Source: Leptobrachium leishanense
Lineage: Eukaryota > Chordata > Amphibia > Anura > Megophryidae
DNA: 64,000 nucleotides
Assembly (NCBI GenBank): GCA_009667805.1
Contig: CM019063.1
Coordinates: 84,533,877-84,597,876 of the forward strand
Direction: 5' to 3'
The first letter of the stretch is position 1. Each line of letters opens with the position of its first letter. The position numbers were made by a program, and so were the translations under genes. The notes under the pieces were generated by a model. The model worked only from the letters and a program-made list of their open reading frames with translations, was not told where the DNA came from and made no database searches. Below, in pieces: positions 11,140 through 22,762 of the stretch.

Positions 11140-11358
11140 CTTCACAGAGCTCCACAGCAATAAACCTCACAGTAATGTCCGTTGTGTATGAACATATCAC
11201 AGAGCTCCACATACATAAAACTCACAACAACATGCAGTGCGTATGAGTGTAAATCAGACCGCCACAGCAATAAAACTCACAGTAATGTGCAGTGTGTATG
11301 AGCGTATCATAGAGTGTCACAGCAATAAAACTCACAGTAGTGTGCAGTGCGTGTGAGC
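11140..11358 (+). repeat. 46-bp tandem array, left part (array H)
   Basis: Units built on CACAGCAATAAAACTCACAG, then TAATGTGCAGTGTGTATGAG and a TATCACAGAGCTC spacer, repeated about four to five times. The array resumes at 22763 on the far side of an 11.4-kb insertion. Confidence 0.85.
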
Positions 11359-11523
11359 CAGGGTCGTCCCGACGTTGGAGCAGCGCGGAGCGCTTGCTCC
11401 AGGCGGCGGAATTCAATAGCGGCAAATTTTGAACCTGCCCGCCATCTTCTTAATTAATTTCCCACCGGTGACGCTGGGCCACCGCACGATTCCAGAGTCC
11501 CAGCGTAAATCAGCGGAGAGACG

Positions 11524-11982
11524 TCCTTGTCGGGTCAGCGGAGCAGATTGTCTGGCGGATGGGTGAGAGGCCTTCCAGGCCACAGTAAAGTTAAAGCACG
11601 CTGCAGTTTGCTTAAATCTACAGGGCCCCAACTGACTAGTCGAAGATACACCGAATCTATTCACTGGCCAGTTGAATCTAGTACCCGGGTACCAATACAC
11701 ACATACATGCACACCTTCTTGGGACACAACCTGAACGGGACTTACACTCCGGCAAAGAAGGGGTTAAATTTTCCTTTTTTACCGCTGCGCGTTTCTCGCA
11801 TTACGAACTCCTGTAAAATATATATATATACCGTGCTTGATTTATATATGCCCGTTTATTTGAGACCAGTAAAAGATATAACTTAGAAAATCCACAACAG
11901 TGCTGGTGTATATTTATTCCCTAGTGCGGGGAGACCAACCCGAGGTTTAAATTCAGCGGCTCCTCCGGGAGAGAGCGCTACA
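11524..11982 (+). mobile_element. 5' LTR remnant of the gypsy element, 5'-truncated
   Basis: Nearly identical to 20641-21099, from TCGGGTCAGCGGAGCAG to the terminal AGCGCTACA. The first roughly 155 bp of the LTR, present in the 3' copy, are missing. The sequence instead joins abruptly to unrelated hAT-arm sequence at about 11523. The low divergence between the two LTRs suggests a fairly recent insertion. Confidence 0.9.
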
Positions 11983-11984
11983 CG

Positions 11985-12003
11985 TGGGGGCTCGTTTCCG
12001 GCA
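11985..12003 (+). promoter_or_regulatory. Primer binding site, probably tRNA-Pro
   Basis: TGGGGGCTCGT followed by a CCGGCAT-like stretch starts two bases after the LTR end. This matches the 3' end complement of tRNA-Pro that primes many retroelements, apart from a two-base insertion and one mismatch. Confidence 0.7.
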
Positions 12004-12033
12004 TCCAGTCTCTGGAAAAAATGCATTTAAAGG

Positions 12034-13722
12034 GTTAAATATGGATCCAGTCACTGCTGCCAAATGGTGTGAGGAGCAAAGTAGTCAGATAGAATTATGC
12101 ATAGTCATGGATATTCCTGCAGACACTTGGGCCGAAGATCAGATTCGCCAGGCTGTGGCCGAGCTGACACCAGATCATTGGGGGTTAATCCTGGACATTG
12201 AAGAAAACCCAGATACCTCTCACACGTATGTTCTTTTTGAGTGGAGAAAGGGTGTTCCAGTGTGTTTTCAGGGCACGAGCGTGAAGCTGACCGATGAGGT
12301 GGAAGTTCAACTGATTCAGCCAAGTGCGCCACGTGGCGATCCCGCGAGTGTTCCCGCGCCCAGTCCGCTGGCCATGATCGGGCCTGAATTTGTAGTGGCT
12401 ATTGGAGATCTGCTGGCTAAATGTCAAAGAACAAGCCCTCCTCACACTAACTTTGGTTATCGACGGTTGAGAAATTTTACAGGAAACGTAAAACTCCGGC
12501 GGGAGAAGAAACCTTCGAAGAATGGGTAGAACAGGCGATGCAGGCTCTGGATGAGTGGGACGTCTCTGAAGCACAGAAGAAGCAAAGAATTACTGAGAGC
12601 TTCTCAGAGGCTGTCAGAAACCTAAAATTGAGTAAGCAAGACTGCACTGCTTTAGATTATCTAAATGTATTACAGGAAGTCTTTGGGTGAACGGAAAAGG
12701 CTGCTGAGCTCATGTACCAGTATGAACATACCTACCAAAGGAAAGGTGAGAAAATGACTGAATACATGAGGCGCCTAGATAAGATTCTGCACCAGATACT
12801 TCTCAAGAAAGGGGCCGAACCAGCCACAATAGATAAAATCCGAATGCAGCAGATATTGAGGGGCGCTCAACCTCTAGATCCTGTGATGCTACAGCTGAGA
12901 ACCAGAGAAGGTAGCCAAGAATTGAAATACCTGGAACTGATTCGAGCTGTCAAAGAGGAAGAGGCTCCACTGGAAGAAAAATCTTTAAGGAGAGGGGAAA
13001 GAGCTTACACACAACCAGTAAGGCATAACGAATACTTGCAAACTGAAGAAGATTCATTGGACGCCTATGGATCTGAAGTTGACGGACAAGAGCATCTGTT
13101 AGTTCCTATATCCACGGAGAGTACTGCCAAAGAATCAACCCTTCCTGCCTATAGTGAGTTGCAAAAAACCATTAAGAAGGTACAAGAAACTCAAGCGGAA
13201 TTTCAACAGGCGCACGCGGACCTGTGCCGAGCACTTTTGAAGGTGGCAGAGACATAGACCGATATACAGAAGTTCCTTACTGATATGCGGACAACTGGAG
13301 TTGCTGTGGCGTCTGGCCAGGGTCCTTCAACCGAATCACCGCAAGCAAGTGCGTCTCCGTCTTCAAAGAAGAGATGTTTCAGTTGTGGGGAAATGGGTCA
13401 TTTCCGAGCGAAATGCAAAAGCCAAAAGCCTGAAGGAAATAGGGTAGAAGAGTTCCTAAAAGCCTTGGAAGGGCTGCTATCTACCTCACAGGCGGGAAAA
13501 CGCCAGAGGGCCCAAGTGAAGGAGCAAACTAGGTGCCCGATGGTCAAAAAACGCTCCAAAAATCAAGCCAGGACTGAAAGGCCGAGAGGGCCCAGAGTTT
13601 TGCCAACTGCTGAGCCTACCAGGACTGAAAGAGTCACTCCCTTAGCATCCGGTCCTACGTCATGGGGAATCAATGCACACTCAAAACCTACACGGGCCAA
13701 GAAGAAGGCCAGGGTACAGTAA
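12034..13722 (+). pseudogene. gag: Decayed gag of a Ty3/gypsy element, PNMA-like
   Basis: Gag builds the retroelement particle and binds its RNA. The reading starts MDPVTAAKWCEE just past the primer site. Its first ~100 residues, with HTYVLFEWRKG, resemble the RNA-recognition-like N-terminus of PNMA proteins. A capsid-like part follows (YRRLRNF, then AELMYQYEHTYQRKGEKM and YLELIRAVKEEE). The C-terminus carries a CCHC zinc knuckle, CFSCGEMGHFRAKC, at about 13375-13416. It is broken by a frameshift near 12500, a TGA near 12690 and a TAG at about 13255, so no full-length product is possible. The PNMA relationship is from family knowledge and should be tested by profile search. Confidence 0.82.
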
Positions 13723-16700
13723 ATGGGGTCGAAACTTCCTGCTACTACAACAAAGTTTCCTGACCAGCTGATCGGTCCTTCTCCCATCGTTACAATCCAA
13801 TTAGAGGGAGTCTACACCAAGGCTCTGTTGGACTCAGGGGCTCAAGTGACATTGATCTACCGAGATTTCTATGAGAAACACTTGAAGCACATACCTCTAC
13901 AAAAGTTAAAGGACCTTGAGATCTGGGGTATCGGAACTGAGAAACTTCCCTATGACGGATATCTACAGGTGAAGTTAGAGATTGGAGCCAAAGTCATCGG
14001 ACAGTCTGGAGGTTGAGATGCATTGCCATTGTGTGTCCTCGGCCTTCAGGGGCAAACAGAAGTTCTATGATAGTGGGGACGAATACTGATCTGGTGCGAC
14101 GTCTCCTGACTCCCATAGTAATGGAAGAAGGTTCTACCAAGGGAGTACACCCGATGTTACGTCCAGTCTATCAGAGAATGGTCGAAGAACAGAAGGCACC
14201 TGCTGAAGTGGGGCGCCTATGGAGATTGGGAGGAACAGAGAAGGTTCTGCAATCAGGAGAGGTAGCGAGTTTCCGGGCTTGAACGGATCACAACCGGGTC
14301 CCTATGTGGTACTGGAAACTGATTTCAATCATGGGAGTGAAGCCGGAGTAGAAGTAATCCCTGAAATAATCTCCACAAGAGCTTTGAAACGAACACGAGG
14401 AAGAGTCTCAGTTAGTGTATGTAATGTGTCTGATTCTCCAGTGATCCTGAAAGCACGAATGCCTATCGGGCAAGTAGCGTCCGCTACGCCTCTCTCTCCT
14501 ACCGATTTAGGAGGGGGAGTACATAAAGAGATTCCAGCTAACAGGTTCTACCCCAAGGACGCTCCTGTCTCGCCTGAATGGAAGAAACGTCTTCAGTCCC
14601 AGGTCCTAAAGTGGAGGGATTTGTTCTCAAAGGATGAGTTTGACGTGGGCCTAGCTAAGAGTACTGAGCATCGCATCCGACTACAGGAAGATAAGCCGTT
14701 TCGAGAAAGGTCAAGACGAGTTCCGTTGGGAGACTTGGATGATCTACGAGAACAGCTGAATGAACTGCAAAGAACTGAGGTGATTCAAGAGTCCAGGAGC
14801 CCTTATGCATCTCCAATAGTGATGGTTCGGAAGAAGAATGGTTCTGTCCGTCTATGTATAGATTATCGCATGCTAAATCGGAGAACCATTCCAGATCAAT
14901 ATGCTACTCCTCGGATAGAAGATGCCTTACAGTGTTTGTCTGGTCAAAATGGTTTAGTGTACTAGACCTGCGAAGTGGGTATCACCAGATACCAATGCAT
15001 CCTGAAGACAAAGAGAAGACTGCGTTCATCTGCCCACTGGGGTTCTTTGAGTTCAACAGAATGCCTCAAGGCCTTACGGGGGCTCCAGCTACGTTCCAAC
15101 GGTTAATGGAGAAGACAGTCGGGGACATGAACCTGATCGAAATGTTAGTGTATCTGGATGATATAATTGTGTTCGGGAAGACTTTGGAAGAACATGAGCA
15201 ACGGTTGGAGAAGGTCTTGAAGCGGCTCCATGAAGAGGGGTTGAAACTGTCTCTGGAGAAGTGTCAATTTTGTTTGCCTTCCGTTACGTACCTGGGACAT
15301 GTTGTTTCAGCAGAAGGCGTTTCGACAGATCCTCGGAAGTTGGAAGCCGTAGCTTCCTGGCCTAGACCCCGAAATGTTACCGAACTCAGATCTTTCTTGG
15401 GGTTCTGCTCCTATTACTGAAGATTTGTAGGAGGATTTGCCAAGATAGCTCAACCACTGAACAAGCTCCTACAGAAAGAAGACACAGAAGAAGGCCACAA
15501 GGCCTCTGACCGAAATCGTCGGCTCCAGGGCCAAGGAAGGCTCGAGAATCTATCCAAGGAGAATGGACTAGTCAATGCGAAGGTGCTTTCTTGAAGCTGA
15601 AAGAGAGTCTAACTCGAGCTCCCATCTTGGCTTACGCGGATCCTCATAAGCCGTACGAACTGCATGTGGATGCCAGCAGAGAAGGTCTAGGGGGAGTCCT
15701 ATACCAAGAGTATGGTGGATTGCTGAGGCCTGTAGCGTATGTGAGCCGGAGCCTTGCACCGTCAGAAAAGAACTATCCAACCACAAGTTGGAGTTCCTAG
15801 CCTTGAAGTGGGCGGTAGCAGACAAGCTAAAAGATTATCTGTATGGAGCCGATTTTGTGATAAAGACTGATAACAATCCTCTTACCTACATCCTTACTAC
15901 TGCGAAGCTGGACGCAACGGGACATCGATGGTTGGCCGCTCTGTCCGGGTTTCGGTTCAGCCTGAAGTATCGCCCTGGGGTGAATAATCGAGATGCCAGT
16001 GCTTTGTCGAGAAGACCCTACACTACAGAATGGACTCAGTTAACTCCAGATGGGGTGCAAGCTTTATGTCAAGGAGCAGAGCGCCGGGTCAAGGGAGGGA
16101 TTGAAGCAGAAGCCATAGGAGTTATGGCTGCGGCTGTTCCAGAGTTCTATTGTAATCCTACGCAGCTGAGGGATGAAAGTTTGCCTACTTTTCTGAAACA
16201 GGACCTGAGAGCTGATCAGGCTGGAGACCCTTTGATTGCATTAACCATGAAGGCCCTAAACGCAAACCAACGGGAGATTCTTCTGACAAATTCCCCAGAA
16301 GGGGCCAGATTGGTATACAAAGAGTGGGAACAGTTGAAGATGTTGGATGGGGTGGTCTATCGAAGGGGCCTCTCGAACAATGCTGAAGAGACCCAACAGT
16401 TGTTCCTTCCCACCAAACACAGAGAGGATGTGCTGCGGTCGTTACACGATGAACATGGACATTTAGGTGCGGAAAGAACTTTTAAGCTGGTGCGAGACAG
16501 ATTCTATTGGCCCTGCATGAGATCTGAAGTTGAAAGTTACTGCCACTCATGTCTGAGTTGTATCCAGAGGAAGACCCTACCAACCCGAACTGCTCCAATG
16601 AGCCACCTACAAAATCAAGGAACCATGGATTTGGTGTGCATTGATTTCCTGTGCTTAGAGCCGGATGCTAGTGGGCAGGGAAATATTCTAGTAGTGACTG

Positions 16701-17257
16701 ATCATTTCACACGTTATGCCCAAGCTTTTTCTACGAAAGACCAATGTGCTCCTACGGTGGCGAAGGTTTTAATGGAAAAGTTCTTTGTTCACTACGGCCT
16801 ACCAAGGAGAATACACTCTGATCAGGGTAGAGACTTTGAGAGCCGGCTTGTTGGGCAATTACTGGAACTGCTGGGAATTCAGAAGACCCGAACTACACCA
16901 TATCACCCTCAAGGTGATGCTCAACCCGAAAGATTCAATTGCACGCTGCTGTGGGCTGCTATGTTGGGGACTATGTTGGGGACGCTGTCAAACAGAGAGA
17001 AGCAGAGCTGGAATCGTCACATAGCTACGCTAGTACATGCATACAACAGTACGGAGAGTGACGCTACTGGATACTCACCGTACCGTCTTATGTTCAGAAG
17101 AGAAGCTCGACTGCCGGTTGATTTGGCGTTTGGGCTATCTCTGGATCAGACGTCTGTAGCCTCTCATAGAAATTATGTGGATAGACTTCGGAAGAACTTG
17201 GCCTATGCGTTTGAACAGGCCCGTTTGACCTCAGGAAACAGGGAACAGAGGACATAG
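13723..17257 (+). pseudogene. pol: Decayed pol: protease, RT, RNase H, integrase
   Basis: Domains appear in Ty3/gypsy order. Aspartic protease (LLDSGAQVTLIYRDF, about 13827). Reverse transcriptase (IDYRMLNRRTI, MPQGLTGAPATFQRLM and the active-site block YLDDIIVFG, about 14850-15180). RNase H (LHVDASREGLGG, then TDNNPLTYIL). Integrase with an HHCC zinc finger (HLGAERTFKLVRDRFYWP and CHSCLSCIQ) and a core with HSDQGRDF and PHQG-like YHPQGDAQPERFN. It is interrupted by stops near 14014 and 15418, frameshifts near 14200, 14960 and 15800, and short insertions. The integrase C-terminus ends abruptly at 17257, about 30 bp before the LINE insertion. No envelope ORF is seen. Inactive. Confidence 0.93.
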
Positions 17258-17289
17258 CACTGAAGAGGCTGTCACCACAGTGCGAAGGT

Positions 17290-20200
17290 TGCTCGAAGTG
17301 TCTGCTACAAACTCACAGCAATCCATGACCTCTTCCTTTCAAACTCCTTCAACCTCCTAGCTTTAACTGAAACCTGGCTAACTCCCTCTGACACGGCCTC
17401 CGTTGCTGCTCTCTCACATGGCGGTCTACACTTGAGCCATACCCCCAGACCGGGTGAGAGAAATGATGGCGGGGTCGGACTCCTGCTCTGTCCCACCTGC
17501 ACCTACCAGCATCTCCCTCCACCCCCATCCCTCTCCTTCTCCTCCTTTGAGACACACTGCATCCGCCTGTTCTCTCCTCTGGCTCTCAGGGTGGCAGTCA
17601 TCTACCGCCCACCGGGACCAACCTCCCAGTTCTTTGACCACTTTGCTACCTGGCTTTCTCACTTCCTGTCTTCTAATCTTCCATGCCTAATTCTCGGGGA
17701 CTTCAACATTCCCATTGGCGATCCTTCCGCCCCTGCTGCCTCCAAACTTCTTTCACTCACGTCCTCCCTTGGACTCACACAATCCTCCCTTCTCCCTACC
17801 CACCGCGATGGTCACGCTATTGACCTTGTCTTTTCCAACCTCTGCTCCATTTCTGAGTTCAAATGTCGCCCTTTCCCCATCTCTGACCACCACCTTCTCT
17901 CTTTCAACCTTTCTGAACTTCCTAAACACCCTGCTCCCCCACCCCGCACACACCCTCGCATAAATCTACATGCTGTGGACCCCCATCAATTCTCCAACCT
18001 ACTTCACCACCTCCCTCATACCTCATCCTTCACCTGCCCTGATGCTGCCACTAATCACTACAACACTACGCTTATCTCTGCTCTAGACACTCTTGCTCCT
18101 CTTCGACTCTGTAAGGCCCCACGCCGCCAGCTTCAGCGCTGGCACACCCTCCAGACTCGCTACCTGCAAAGATGCTCCCGCACCGCAGAGCGTGCCTGGA
18201 GGAAATCCCGCTCTGAAGCTGATTTTGTTCACTTCAAGTTTATTCTCCGGTCATACACCTCTGCCCTCCACTTGGCCAAACAATCCTTCTTCTCATCTCT
18301 TATATCTACGCTGTCCTCCAACCCTAAACGGCTCTGGTCCATCTTCAACACCCTCCTCTACCCACCTGCACCTCCCCCCACAGCTGCCTCCAGCGCTCAA
18401 GACCTGGCAGACTACTTCCTCAGTAAAACTTTAACTATCAGAAGCAACATCCCAACACAAGATAGTTATCTGCCACCTCCACTCCCACAGGTCCCCTCTG
18501 CCACCCTCCGCCGCTTCCTCCCAGCCACTGAGGAGGAAGTCAATTCCTTATTGTCCTCTTCACATCTCACCACGTGCCCGCTCGACCCCATTCCCTCACA
18601 TCTAATTCCTCCCCTCTCCTCCTCCCTCACCCCTGCTCTCACACACATCTTCAACCTATCTCTCTCCACTGGCTCCTTTCCATCCGCCTTCAAACACGCG
18701 CTAGTTACCCCTTTACTAAAGAAACCATCCCTAGATCCCAACTCTCCATCCAACTACGGCCCTGTATCCCTGCTTCCCTTCACATCAAAGCTCTTAGAAA
18801 AACTAGTCTTCAACCGCCTCTCCCTCTTCCTGTCCTCCAATTCCCTACTTGACCCCCTGCAATCTGGCTTCCTTCCCCTACACTCAACTGAAACTGCCCT
18901 CACCAAAGTCACCTACGACCTCCTAACTGCTAAAAAACACGGCCACTATTCTATTCTTATCCTGCTTGACCTCTCGGCTGCTTTTGACACTGTTGACCTC
19001 CCCCTCCTTCTACAGACCCTCAACTCTCTGGGTCTCGGTGACACTGCACTTGCTTGGGTTTTACTCCTATTTATCCAACAGGTCCTTCTGTGTGTCCTTT
19101 GCTGGTAACTCCTCCTCCTCATTGCCTCTATCTGTTGGTGTACCTCAAGGCTCTGTCCTTGGTCCTCTGCTCTTTTCCATCTACACCTCCTCCCTGGGCA
19201 AAATCATCAACAGCTTTGGCTTTAATTACCACCTCTACGCTGATGACACTCAGATCTACCTCTCTACCCCTGATCTCTCTCCCCCTGTGCTCTCAAAAGT
19301 CAGTGACTGTTTATCTGGCATCTCCTCCTGGATGGCCTCCCACCACCTAAAGATCAACATGTCAAAGACTGAACTCCTACTTATTCCTCCCTCCAATGCC
19401 TCCCCACCTCCTGACTTCTCTATCACGGTGGAGGGTATCACCATCTCCCCATCAAACCAAGTTCGCTGCCTTGGAGTTACACTTGACTCTGCTCTTTCCT
19501 TCATCCCCCACATCAAGTCTCTTTCCTCCTCCTGCCGATACCAACTGCGTAATATTTCCAGAATTCGGCCATTTCTTACCGCTGTCACCACAAAACAACT
19601 CATACACGCCCTGGTAATCTCCCGACTCGACTATTGCAATAATCTCTTATCTGGCCTCCCTCTGTCCCGCCTCTCCCCCTACAATCCATCCTGAACGCCT
19701 CCGCCAGGCTAATTCACCTCACCCGCCGCTCTGTCTCTGCCGCTCCCCTCTGCGAGTCCCTTCACTGGCTCCCCATCCACTGCAGAATTAAGTTCAAAAT
19801 CCTTATCCTTACCTACAAAACCCTCACTAACTCAGCTCCCCACTACCTGTCCTCACTAATCACCAAATACACCCCAGCCCGCTCCCTAAGGTCAAACAGT
19901 GACCTGCGCCTAGCTTCTCCCCGCATCACCTCTTCCCATGATAGACTGCAGGATTTCTCACGCGCAGCCCCCACTCTCTGGAATGCTCTCCCTCGTACTG
20001 TCAGACTTTCCCCTAACTTCTCTTCCTTCAAACGCTCCCTGAAAACATTCCTATTTAGGGAAGCCTGCCACCCAACTCACTGACGCAACCATCAATCACT
20101 CTCACCTTACAGTCCTCTCCTCCTGTTTCCAACCCCAACCCTCCCAGATTCTGAGTTCCTACGGGAATAGGGCCCTCATCTCCTCCTGTACTGTTTGTCA

Positions 20201-20300
20201 AATGTTGTTCAATGTATTGTAACCCTGTCTATACTGTGCTTATTGTACAGCGCTGCGGAATATGCTGGCGCTTTATAAATAAAGAATAATAATAATAATA
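17290..20300 (+). pseudogene. L2-like LINE (EN + RT) inserted in the gypsy element
   Basis: A non-LTR retrotransposon ORF2, 5'-truncated within the endonuclease. Endonuclease motifs: LALTETWL (near 17355), [15 protein letters not shown] and [10 protein letters not shown] motifs: [45 protein letters not shown] and the active-site YADDTQIYL (about 19235). The long frame 17432-19108 shifts to another frame near 19050, and a further shift falls near 19680. The 3' UTR ends GCGCTTTATAAATAAAGAA followed by an (ATA)n tail at about 20280-20315. A 3'-end copy lies at 31421-32072. Composition is C+T-rich with almost no G-runs, unlike the host gypsy. Clade L2 is my best assignment. Confidence 0.88.
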
Positions 20301-20319
20301 ATAATAAAGTAATAATAAT

Positions 20320-20470
20320 AATCTGCTATGTTAGCTGAGGTAGTCAGGAGCATGAGTCAACTTGAGGACGTGTATCTGACCCATTGTATGCTTGCTGCTG
20401 AGCCTGTATATGTTGCCTAATATATGTTGAAATGTAGGCAACTGTTATACCTCCTTAGAGAGACCCAAGA
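20320..20470 (+). other. Gypsy 3' non-coding remnant
   Basis: Short sequence between the LINE tail and the polypurine tract. It probably represents the original end of the gypsy internal region. No ORF. Confidence 0.5.
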
Positions 20471-20488
20471 GTTCTAGGAGGGGGAGAG
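20471..20488 (+). promoter_or_regulatory. Polypurine tract
   Basis: GGAGGGGGAGAG lies immediately upstream of the TG that starts the 3' LTR. This is the position where plus-strand priming occurs in LTR retroelements. Confidence 0.8.
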
Positions 20489-21099
20489 TGAAGCGCTGGT
20501 TTAAAACACTATTGCTGTATTACTCGAGTTTGGCCACCAGAGGGAGACAAGCGCAATGTAAGAGACAATGGGACTACGTTTTCCAGCATGCTTTGCGGTG
20601 GGAACAGGAAGTGGGTGGAGAGAAAGGACATACATCAGCAGCCTCGTCGGGTCAGCGGAGCAGATTGTCTGGCGGATGGGTGAGAGGCCTTCCAGGCTAC
20701 AGTAAAGTTAAAGCACGCTGCAGTTTGCTTAAATCTACAGGGCCCCAACTGACTAGTCGAAGATACATCGAATCTATTCACTGGCCAGTTGAATCTAGTA
20801 CCCGGGTACCAATACACACATACACGCACACCTTCTTGGGACACAACCTGAACGGGACTTACACTCCGGCAAAGAAGGGGTTAAATTTTCCTTTTTTACC
20901 GCTGCGCGTTTCTCGCATTACGAACTCCTGTAAAATATATATATATACCGTGCTTGATTTATATATGCCCGTTTATTTGAGACCAGTAAAAGATATAACT
21001 TAGAAAATCCACAACAGTGCTGGTGTATATTTATTCCCTAGTGCGGGGAGACTGACCCGAGGTTTAAATTCAGCGGCTCCTCCGGGAGTGAGCGCTACA
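20489..21099 (+). mobile_element. 3' LTR of the gypsy element (611 bp)
   Basis: Starts TGAAGCGCT and ends AGCGCTACA, nearly perfect short inverted ends. The last 460 bp match the 5' LTR at 11524-11982 almost base for base. It contains an (AT)n tract before ACCGTGCTTG and a CCAGTAAAAGATATAACTTAG stretch that may hold the polyadenylation region. The first ~155 bp are unique to this copy because the 5' LTR is truncated. Confidence 0.92.
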
Positions 21100-21367
21100 C
21101 ATTCATTGGAGCGCGGGCGGTGGCGCTGATAGATCCTCTTCCTGTCGGACTCGTGACACAGACTTCCTCCAGCTCCAGAGCAGCGCACTGTTGTTGTGGT
21201 GGTGAGGACAGAGGACGGTGGTGAGACCCCTGACCGGCCGGATCTCATGTTGACAGAGTACAGAGGACCAGCCACTGCCCAGGTCAGCGCTGTAACAGAC
21301 TGAGAATGCAAAATAAGGGGGGGGACAGGTCTCCGCCTGAGGTGAGAGCTGGCCTGGGGGAAATTTG
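21100..21367. other. G+C-rich hAT interior between LTR and array B
   Basis: Non-repetitive sequence rich in GCGC and TCCTCC motifs, ending in GGAAATTTGGCAAATA where the array begins. No gene. It occupies the place held by C+G-rich hairpins in the other array-bearing elements, but I do not see a clear hairpin here. Confidence 0.45.
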
Positions 21368-22640
21368 GCAAATATACCCATGTGAGCTGGCAATGTACAT
21401 ACCCATGTGAGCTGGCAATGTATATAGTTACCCAAGTGAGCTGGCAATGTACATACCCATGTGAGCTGGCAATGTATATAGTTACCCAAGCAAGCTGGCA
21501 ATGTACATACCCATGTGAGCTGGCAATGTATATAGTTACCCATGTGAGCTGGCAATGTATATACCCAAGTGAGCTGGCAATGTATATAGTTACCCAAGTG
21601 AGCTGGCAATGTATATAGTTACCCATGTGAGCTGGCAATGTATATAGTTACCCAAGTGAGCTGGCAATGTATTTACCTACCCAAGTGAGCTGGCAATGTA
21701 TATACCCATGTGAGCTGGCAATGTATATACGCAAGTGAGCTGGCAATGTATATACGCAAGTGAGCTGGCAATGTATATACCCAAGTGAGCTGGCAATGTA
21801 TATACCCATATGAGCTGGCAATGTATATACCCATGTGAGCTGGCAATATATACCCATGTGAGCTGGGGGCAATATATACCCATGTGAGCTGGGGGCACTT
21901 TATACCCCTGTGAGCTGGCAATACATACCCATGTGAGCTGGGGGCACTATATACCCATGTGAGCTGGCAATATATACCCATGTGAGCTGGGGGCACTATA
22001 TACCCATGTGAGCTGGGGCACTATATACCCATGTGAGCTGGTAATATATACCCATGTGAGCTGGTAATATATACCCATGTGAGCGGGGGGGCACTATATA
22101 CCCATGTGAGCTGGGGGCACTATATACCCATGTGAGCTGGCAATATATACCCATGTGAGCTGGGGGCACTTTATACTCAAGTGAGCTGGCAATATATACC
22201 CATGTGAGCTGGGGCACTATATACCCATGTGAGCTGGGGGCACTTTATACCCATGTGAGCTGGTAATATATACCCATGTGAGCTGGGGGCACTATATACC
22301 CATGTGAGCTGGCAATATATACCCATGTGAGCTGGCAATATATACCTATGTGAGCTGGGGGCACTATATACCCATGTGAGCTGGGGGCACTATATACCCA
22401 TGTGAGCTGGGGGCACTATATACCCATGTGAGCTGGCAATATATACCTATGTGAGCTGGGGGCACTATATACCCATGTGAGCTGGGGGCACTATATACCC
22501 ATGTGAGCTGGCAATATATACCCATGTGAGCTGGGGGCACTATATACCATGTGAGCTGGGGGCACTTTATACCCATGTGAGCTGGCAATAAATACCCATG
22601 TGTGCTGGGGGCAATATATACCCATGTGAGCTGGCAATAT
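21368..22640 (+). repeat. 22-26-bp minisatellite array (array B)
   Basis: About 50 copies of two interleaved unit types: ACCCATGTGAGCTGGCAATG with TATAT spacers, and GAGCTGGGGGCACTATATAC. The first type dominates on the left and the second on the right. It shares the GAGCTGGGGGCA..TATACCCATGTG core with array A and the edge units of array A. Confidence 0.95.
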
Positions 22641-22762
22641 ATAAATATCATGATATAACACAATGGATGTTTCATGTGGGCGTATTTTGGGGTTACATGG
22701 TGGTGGGGGGGGCAGCATTTCAGCCTTCGCTCCAGGCAGCACAATGTCTTGGGCCGGCCCTG

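Larger units (their letters stand above)
11359..22762. mobile_element. 11.4-kb composite hAT-type element (nested)
   Basis: The left end CAGGGTCGTCCCGACG faces the right end TTGGGCCGGCCCTG, a hAT-type CAGGGCCGGC pair with mutations. Perfect 8-bp GTGTGAGC duplications lie at 11351-11358 and 22763-22770, and the surrounding sequence on both sides is the same 46-bp tandem array. TGCTCCAGGCGGCG near the left and CGCTCCAGGCAGCA near the right also correspond. The interior holds a decayed gypsy retrotransposon (itself hosting an L2-like LINE) and array B. No hAT transposase is visible. Confidence 0.75.

Noticed and set aside
12185..12574. Minus-strand ORFs opposite gag
   Set aside because: Shadow frames of the gypsy gag; no domain support.
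17426..17662. Minus-strand ORFs over the L2-like LINE
   Set aside because: Shadow of a C+T-rich coding strand, which depletes stops on the opposite strand.
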